Positions 56,992 through 64,000 of a DNA stretch of 64,000 nucleotides are shown in pieces. Source of the stretch: Sclerurus mexicanus (lineage: Eukaryota; Chordata; Aves; Passeriformes; Furnariidae); assembly GCA_013396755.1 (NCBI GenBank), contig VWZF01002253.1, forward strand, positions 113,123 through 177,122, in the 5' to 3' direction. Below the pieces are notes generated by a model that ran no database searches, was not told the DNA's origin, and was given only the letters and a program-made list of their open reading frames with translations. Position 1 is the stretch's first letter, and every line of letters begins with the position of its first letter. The translations under genes were made by a program, and so were the position numbers.

Positions 56992-57263
56992 GAGAGTGAT
57001 AGGACAAGGGGAATGGTTTAAAACCAATAGAGGAGAGACTGAGATTGGATATTGGGAAGAAATTTGTCCTTGTGAGGGTGGTGAGGCACTGGAATGAATT
57101 GTCCAGAGAAGTTGTGGGTGTTCTATCCCTGGAAGTGTCCAAGGCCAGGTTGGATGGGGCTTGGAGTAACCTGGGATAGTGGAAGGTGTCCCTGCCCATG
57201 GCAGGGGCTTGGAACTGGATTGCCTTGAAGGTCCCTTCCAACCCAAACCTTTCTATGATTCTT
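56992..57263 (+). mobile_element. CR1 LINE 3' fragment
   Basis: Starts AGTGATAGGACAAGGGGAAT and ends CTTTCTATGATTCTT. It abuts the ancient CR1-like remnant. Confidence 0.93.
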
Positions 57264-57734
57264 AAAGAGATGGGATTTCTTAGTAGACGTAGAAAGAATT
57301 CCCAAATATGGACGTAGTCAAGAGCAGGCAATTTGGAAGGGAAGAACTGTCTGAGATAAGCAACACAGTGACACTGAACATAGAGGTGGGGTCTGACCAT
57401 GACACAAATCAGGACTGAAAATTAGAAATATGTGCTCAAGCAGTGAATTAGTTTTCTACTGACAGACGTGGGAAAGAAGAAACAGCTGGATTTTAAGATG
57501 GAATTTGATCAGAGTGTGATCTGTTGATCAAAGTAATGTCCAGATGATGTTTTGGTACAACCTAGAAGTAACTTCAGTAATCTCCTTCCTTCTCAAGTCG
57601 AGAGTTGTGTTGCTTTGTGCTGCCAGGAGTGTGGTCACTGCTCAATGCAGAGATGGGTGGCCCGGTCAGCACCAACTGGCTCTAAATCTGAGCTAGGCAG
57701 GTCCTTCACTTGTCCATAGAAATGTTCCAAGTTT
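57264..57734. other. Intergenic, nothing recognised
   Basis: 0.47 kb without recognised features. Confidence 0.5.
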
Positions 57735-58046
57735 AGTCCCAGCCTGGGAGCTGCCCAAGGACAAGGCGTGGAGGGACAGGACAAAGGGCAGTGGCTTCCC
57801 AATGCCAGAGGGCTGGAGTAGGTGGGACATTAGGGAGGAATTCTTGGCTGTGAGGGTGGGGAGGCCCTGGCACAGGTTGCTCAGAGAAGCTGTGGCTGCC
57901 CCATCCCTGGAAGTGTCCAAGGCCAGGTTGGATGGGGCTTGGAGCAACCTGGGCTAGTGGAAGGTGTCCCTTCCCATGGCAGAGGGGTGGAACCAGATGA
58001 TCTTTCAGGTCCTTTGCAACCCAAAGCATTCTATGATTCTGTGATG
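57735..58046 (+). mobile_element. CR1 LINE 3' fragment
   Basis: From GGGAGCTGCCCAAGGACAAG to CATTCTATGATTCTGTGATG. Confidence 0.93.
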
Positions 58047-58554
58047 TTGATGGTGTAGATGAGACCCTTCTCCTCTTGGGCTCCTCTTGGCCACACAGCC
58101 CCAGTATGGGAGGTCAGCCAGCACACCCACCTTTCACCAACCACCCTCAGCAAGTGTCTGGGTTGTCACTTTGCCTCCTACATCCCTGATTGTCTTCAGG
58201 AAGGTGCCTGCTCCTTATCTATTCAATAGGAAAGAGGATGTTCTACCTTAGCCTGAGGACTTTGGGCTTGTTCATGCCAACATCTTAATCCCAAAGCCAG
58301 AAGGATGGAAACAAAATTTCTGTAACACAAAGGTCTCCCCTGGTTTTTATTTCATGGTGAATCACAGGGGTGTTGATGGCAGAGAATTTGCCTTGACCTA
58401 TCAACACAGAGTTGCAGGTTTGCTTCCTTGTCTAGTTTTGCTCCACCCTTTGCATTTTGGGGGTTCTTTATGGGAAGTGTGGTGAAATATGTGTGGGGAA
58501 GGAGCCAGCTGTTCTACATAGGAGAGATTAGATCAGAATAAATTCAATTGGATT
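58047..58554. other. Intergenic, nothing recognised
   Basis: 0.5 kb without recognised features. Confidence 0.5.
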
Positions 58555-58697
58555 AGAAAAGAAAAGAGTAGAAAAGAGACAAGAAAAGGAAAGAAAAGAA
58601 AAGAAAAGAAAAGAAAAGAAAAGAAAAGAAAAGAAAAGAAAAGAAAAGAAAAGAAAAAAGAAGAGAAAAGAAGAGAAAAGAAGAGAAAAGAAAGGAA
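58555..58697 (+). repeat. (GAAAA)n microsatellite at a CR1 3' end
   Basis: About 140 bp of GAAAA units, turning to GAAAAGAAGA near the right edge, immediately beyond the 3' terminus of the reverse CR1 at 58698. Confidence 0.95.
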
Positions 58698-59400
58698 ATT
58701 TCAGTTGGAAGGGTCCTACAATGACCAAGTTCCTGAGCAATTCAGGGCTGACCAAAATTTAAAACAATTTAAAGCATTGACCACCTCTCTAGGAAGCCTG
58801 TCCCACTGTTTGACCACTCTGTTGGCAAAGAAACTCTTCCTAGTGCCCACTCTAAACCTCTCCTGGTGCAGCTTTGAACCTTTCCTACATGTCCTGTCCC
58901 TGGATCCCAAGAGAAGAGCTCAGCACATCCCTCAGAGAGCTGCCATGAGGTTCCCTCTCAGCCTCCTCTCCTCCAAACTGGACAAACCTGGAATCCTCAC
59001 AGGATGTGCCTTCCAGCCCTTCCACCAGCTTTGTTGCCCTCACGTGGATGCATTCAAAGACATCCAAATCCCTCTTAATTTTGCGGGGCCCAGATTTGCA
59101 CCCAGTATTTTGGGCGAAACCACAACGATGCTGAAGACAGCAGGATAATCTCTCCTGACATGCTTGTAATGCCCAGGATGTGGGTTGTCCTCTTGGCTGC
59201 CATGGGCGTGCTGCTGAGCTGCTCTCAGATCCCTTTCTGCTCCCCAGCCAACCCTCTCCCAGTTTATCCCAGCATTATTCCCTTGTAGGTACAGAATCGG
59301 GCATTTGGACTTGTTAAATTTCATCTTATTAATCGCTAATTCCATTCCCATCCATCCCAGACTCCGGGTCATCTCTTTCTGTTCTTCGCCTCTTTTCCAC
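58698..59400 (-). mobile_element. CR1 LINE 3' fragment, about 0.7 kb, reverse
   Basis: Reverse reading ends GTAGGACCCTTCCAACTGAA, matching the subfamily of the 33.1-kb copy. Upstream the reverse frame shows MKFNKSKCPILYLQGNN, the CR1 FNKGKCKVLHLG block, and ADRVVKQWDRLPREVV-like C-terminal sequence, with stops. Confidence 0.88.
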
Positions 59401-59936
59401 TTTACAAAAAGGTCTGTGGGAAGGAGACATTTCTGCAGAACATGATTATTGTTAAAAAATGGGATAGAGTGTCACCAATCTCCCTCTTCCCAATTAACAC
59501 AGCTTTGGAAATCTGCTTTTACAGGGAAACAAGCTGTTCCAGCCCGGATATGAGTATTCCTGCTGAGCATGGAGACCATGGATGTGAAACTCTGGAGCTG
59601 AGGATTTTTGCATGGACAAAAACCAGCAAGACCCTTTTGCAGACCTTGGCTGGGATTGAAGTGGCGACTGGCTGCAGGCACTTTTCCAAGGGTTTGGGTA
59701 GATTAAAGGAGGCAATGGTTCAGTCTGAGAACTCCTGGATCCATTTGGAAAAGGCGTTTCCTTCCTCAGATTGCTCAGATTCCTCCTGTCCCAGAAATCC
59801 CCCAGCTCAACAAGAGCTGGGTGCCACCACTCCACAAACCTCCTCCTCTTCAGCCTTTTCCCTCGGGTTTCAACTGCAACAGATGTTTGTTATTTAAAAA
59901 TGATATTGCAGAATATCTAAAAAAAATAAAGATTAT
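59401..59936. other. Intergenic, nothing recognised
   Basis: 0.5 kb; a chance plus-strand open frame spans most of it, without family signature. Confidence 0.45.
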
Positions 59937-60022
59937 TGAATCATGGAACGATTTGGATTGGAAGGGACCTTAAAGACCATCTAGTTCCAACACCCTGCAG
60001 TGGGCAGGGACACTGATACTGC
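59937..60022 (-). mobile_element. CR1 LINE tail, reverse, short
   Basis: ATTGAATCATGGAACGATTT, then GGAAGGGACCTTAAAGACC to GGGCAGGGACACTG. Confidence 0.88.
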
Positions 60023-63000
60023 TGAGCAGATCCTGGCACTGAAGTGGGCTAAGCAAGAACGGTCTAATATTCCTTTTCCTGCCAAAACAGACTATTTGCT
60101 TCCAAACTGCCTCCTGAGGATGGTCTTGTGCTAAGTCCTCTGTCATGCCCAGGAATTGTTTGGGAGATCCTTGAGCTTAACCCGTGGTGGTGACAGTAGG
60201 GATGAGTAGCCCCCAGTGCCCAGAAGTGTCTACTGGCCTGGAACTGTCACCTCTGGGCCTGGAACTTGCTGGTCCCATTTCTAGAAGGTCAGAAAAGTAT
60301 TAAATATTTTGTATTTTAAAGAAAATACTTTTCTTACCCTTTACCCACCCTGCATTTCTGAGGTGTGTGTGGGTTTATCTCACCTCCAGTGCTTCCTAAA
60401 CATGATCCTAACAAGTTTTATTATGGGTTGCATGATGACTTGGGCTTAATTTATCCCAAAATGGGCCTCCAAAGACATATAATAATGTTAAAAGAGCATC
60501 ACAAGGGGACAATATATATTTGGGGAAGGCCCAGGCAATGACTATATTTGAATTTCTTCTGGCAATCCCTGTCAGTGAATTCTTGATCCTTATGGATACA
60601 GATGTCCCTGATAAAAGCCCTGCAAGGATTTATCTTTTTTCTCCTTAGCATAGACTTAACGTCTTCTTATTAATCTCTGAGTAGAAATGAGACTGAAGAG
60701 GTTTTTACAGCAAGATTTCCTGGGGCAGCTGCTCTGCCCTGTGATCAGCTCTCTATCAGAAGCTTCTTGAGTGCTCTCCAGTGTCTCAGTCCTCAGAAAA
60801 TAAGTATCTGTGTGAATAAAATTGTTTTGATCCATAGTTTCTTTTCCTTTCATTGTGACACTACAAGCACACACACGTGTGTCTTTTCTGTCCACATCAA
60901 GCTCTCCAAGAACTTGAACCAGAACTACTCTGTCCCTCCAAAAAGCCACACAGTGACCTCAGCTCTCCTGGATGTTCAGGCAAGGGTGACCTCCAGGCAC
61001 AAACCTGTGCAAATCCAGGTCATGGAAGCAGCTGTTGAAATGGTGTGACTGGAACAAGGATTAAGGGAGAGGGAGGAGCAGGGCACAGTTTGGATGAGGG
61101 AAGATGCTTGGATTTGTTGCAGTGGCCTCGTTGCTTGTGTTGGGTGGATAAGGAAGGAGGAGGAGATATGAGGATTATGGAGAATTCTTGTGGTTGCCCT
61201 CAGAGGTCACTTGGAGTATAGAGAGGAAATGACAGTGAGATTCAAAAATATCTCTGGTTTTCCTGCCTTTAAAGCCAATACCTCTCTGGGTATTTCTGCA
61301 CTTCTGAATTGTTCTCTTTCGATGTCTGTGTCAAATGGCCACTCTCCGAAAGACTTCCCTTCTTGAAGAGATTCAAGGTTCAGGAGAAGCTGCTGTAGCA
61401 CTTCTCACATGGACAGGATGGAAACAAGGCTTCAGACTCCTCACTTCCCATGGACACTGGGATGACACCGCATCGACAGATCTCCATGGCAAAGGCAAAT
61501 GGTTTCCTTTCTCCATCCTCCTGGGAGAAGGATGAGGAGAAGCAGGGCAGGGCTGCTGCACGTGAAGTACACCTGATAACAGAACATTTACTGCAAAAAA
61601 CATCAAAGGCAATAAATTAATTGGACAGGATTAGGAAGGGCAGGGAAACAGTTGTCTTTGATAGTACATGGGTGTGAGAACTGCTGTTAAATGCCCTGTC
61701 ATTTCACCACCAGGCAATTGGAGCCAGGCCAAAAGCAGTGACTGCACAGGAGCTCTGCACTCTTGACAAAGAATTCCCATTCCCTGCCTCTGAGTCCTGC
61801 AAGAGAAAGAGCGCAGAGGGTTGTTTTCTGAATTGCTTTCTCTTAAAACTACCTATTTCATCAAATTCTGATGACAAGTATTTTTCTGAAGTTCATTTCA
61901 TGTGCAGAGGAACGGAATAAGTCAGGTGTATTCAAATTACATCATGTCTCAGCTGCCTATTTGAAACTTTGGCCGCACCTTTCTGTCTTTTTAATTATGA
62001 GACTTGAAGACGTGTCCAAAAAAAATAGTCTCTGCCCAAGCATCAGTATTTGAAGCAGGATGAACACCCTGCTTTTCACTGCAGAAATACTGGATGTCAC
62101 AGACAAAGATCGCATAATTTTTTCTTGCATTTGTCTGTGAGAGTAGACAAATATTGTTGTTATATAGCAGAAAACAAGTTTAGAGGATGCTGCTGAATGT
62201 AATTCCAAAGCAGAAGACAAAACTGTGTGTGGCACCGCCCCAGGTGGGTCCTTGCAAATAACTCAGTGGTGAAAACAAGTCCGTCACTCCACTTTCCCTC
62301 ACCTGCCCTGGGTGAAGTTCTCATTCCACAGATTCCCTCGAGACCAGATTGAATCTTTAGTGGAAGTAAGCACAGAGGAAGGAGCAAAATAGCTTCCTTT
62401 CCTGACTCAGCCCCATCCCTGTCCCCTCTGTTACAGGGGAGATAGGGAAACCACCCCAGGCATGGAAGGCCACCAGCAGAGCTTGTGAAAAGGTGCAGGG
62501 CTGGGTCACGGTGTCTTTGAGTCATTCCTGTGGGGAAACACCCTCAGAGGTGAACACGTGGCCACAGTTCATTCAGCACTCCAGGTTTTCCAGTGTTGGT
62601 GGTGGAGATGCCCCGTGTGTACAAACCCTGGTACGGGGACAATCCAGGAGCTTTTTGAATGATCTGGTGGCTTTATAAGGTGATTCACCCCATAAAGTGG
62701 GCTCTTGGGGGAGAAATCAGAGGAGTCACAGAGCGGGGAGGTCAGGGCTGCAGCAGAACCTGTGCATCAGGAGCATCAGCAGAGCAGCCAAGAATGCAGC
62801 ACCTGCTCTGCAGGGAAAGCCTGTGGCTGGGCTTAGAAAAAGCCTTAAGGGAGCTCAGGGTAAGGTCAGAAATGAGATGTCAAGGGATTGCTGACACACA
62901 GATCTGCCAAGTGACAGAGTGGGATTAGTCAAGATGTCACGGGATGAACTTGACACCACGGGCTTCATCCCAGGTGAGTGGCAGCTACAATTAATTTAGG

Positions 63001-63600
63001 GCTGTTCTGCAAAGGACAGGTATTTTGATTGTTTTTAGCGGCTGAACTGCAAGCGGACTAGAGCAAACTGCAGCCTCTCTTTCTTGTCTATTTGGTCCCC
63101 CAAAATATCCTCATTGCACAACAATGTGTGCACAAATGAGAGCAGGAATGTGGCTGTGCAGGGAGGGTTGGTAGCGGGTAATCCTTCCCCGGCTCTGTTC
63201 TGCCAGATGACTCTACACAAGCTTATTTTTAGCTTAATTTTCTCCCCCGGCCCCATTAAAGTCACTATCTGAGCATCTTGCAATGTATTGGGCCCTGATA
63301 ACATCTGTACAAGGCAGAGGAATGGAAACACTGTGTGACTTGCCCCAGGCCACAGAGGAAATGTGGAGCACAGCAAGGGACTGCTGGTCTTCAAATGTTG
63401 CCTCCCTACCCCACAGACTGCTTGAAATCCAGTTTTCAATCAGCTGCTGCAAGTTGGGTTGGTTTCAGAGGAACTTGGTGATGTTTTTCAAACCAGGTAA
63501 AGGCACTGGATGTCACTTCTAGTGTGCTGTAGGAAATACTGTAAAGCCTAATCCCTCTCCACAGAGATAATGAATGCTAATTAATATTACCAGTGAAGTT
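60023..63600. other. Longest stretch without a recognised element
   Basis: 3.6 kb with no CR1 tail, tandem array or Ly6 exon that I can see. Small open frames occur on both strands without signatures. Absence of repeats could mean conserved regulatory DNA, but nothing in the sequence shows it. Confidence 0.45.
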
Positions 63601-63842
63601 TAGAATCCTGGAATGGCTTGGGTTGGAAGGGATCTTAAAGATCATTTAATTCTAGACCCCCTTACCATGGGCAGGGACACCTCCCACTATCCCATGTTGC
63701 TCCAAGCCCCATCCAACCTGGCCTTGGACACTTCCAGGGATGGGGCAGCCACAGCTTCTCTGGGAAACCTGTGCCAGGGCCTGCCCACCCTCCCAGGGAA
63801 GGATTTCTTCCCAATATCCCATCTAAATCTCTCCTCTTGAGT
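63601..63842 (-). mobile_element. CR1 LINE 3' fragment, reverse
   Basis: From TAGAATCCTGGAATGGCTTG to CCCAATATCCCATC. The reverse frame shows RWDIGKKSFPGRVGRPWHRF and APSLEVSKARLDG. Confidence 0.93.
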
Positions 63843-64000
63843 GTTTAGGAATTGTATATTCACATTCAGTCCATAATGCAAGCACAGCCTTTGGAAAAGT
63901 GCAGCTGCTGCCCTTGGAAAAACCACAAGAAACCATCTATTTTATTGCCCAGCTGTTTATTATTTAAATAAATGCACTGTGCTTTGATCCTGGTGGAATG

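Noticed and set aside
1..64000. Search for CRISPR-like arrays, phage or bacterial operon features
   Set aside because: The sequence is vertebrate; the regular arrays found are minisatellites without spacer diversity.

Overview
The window is avian nuclear DNA. About 40 CR1 LINE fragments lie in both orientations, many ending in the ATTCTATG-type tail typical of bird CR1, and the three genes present are GPI-type Ly6/uPAR (LU, three-finger) genes. A bird is near certain. The order is not: the abundance of one CR1 3'-end type would fit many lineages. Most of the window is non-coding. I recognise three protein-coding genes and no RNA genes.

Layout. (1) 1-6.9 kb: LY6E on the + strand. It has a CpG-rich promoter with two tandem interferon-response-like motifs, three coding exons, and a poly(A) signal at 6887. 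(2) 6.9-21.5 kb: intergenic, with CR1 copies and a 13 x 32 bp minisatellite. (3) 21.6-27.9 kb: LYPD2 on the + strand, three coding exons. Its first intron holds small assembly gaps, several CR1 copies (one nested in another) and a degenerate 20 bp repeat just before exon 2. (4) 27.9-42.8 kb: intergenic. It holds CR1 copies, a 508-N gap whose two flanks are near-identical 1.49 kb copies (most likely an unmerged contig overlap), and a 0.4 kb polypurine tract. (5) 42.8-48.0 kb: a SLURP1-like gene on the - strand, convergent with LYPD2. Its large first intron carries a four-unit tandem array of about 240 bp. (6) 48-64 kb: upstream non-coding DNA, mostly CR1 fragments and microsatellites.

The three genes share one architecture. 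The first coding exon is 52 nt and encodes the signal peptide, the second is 120 nt, and the last is 209-212 nt; both introns are phase 1. The first five cysteines of each protein fall at residues 23, 26, 35, 41 and 48. This points to tandem duplication of one ancestral LU gene. In human 8q24.3, LY6E, LYPD2 and SLURP1 belong to the same Ly6 cluster. All three predicted products here enter the secretory pathway and end in a hydrophobic GPI-signal-like tail; that includes the SLURP1-like protein, whose mammalian counterpart is secreted.

I found no convincing novel biological system. The points most worth checking are the duplicated ISRE/EICE-like motif at LY6E, the GPI-like tail and missing terminal Asn of the SLURP1-like protein, the probable false duplication at 31.9-35.4 kb, and several tandem arrays.
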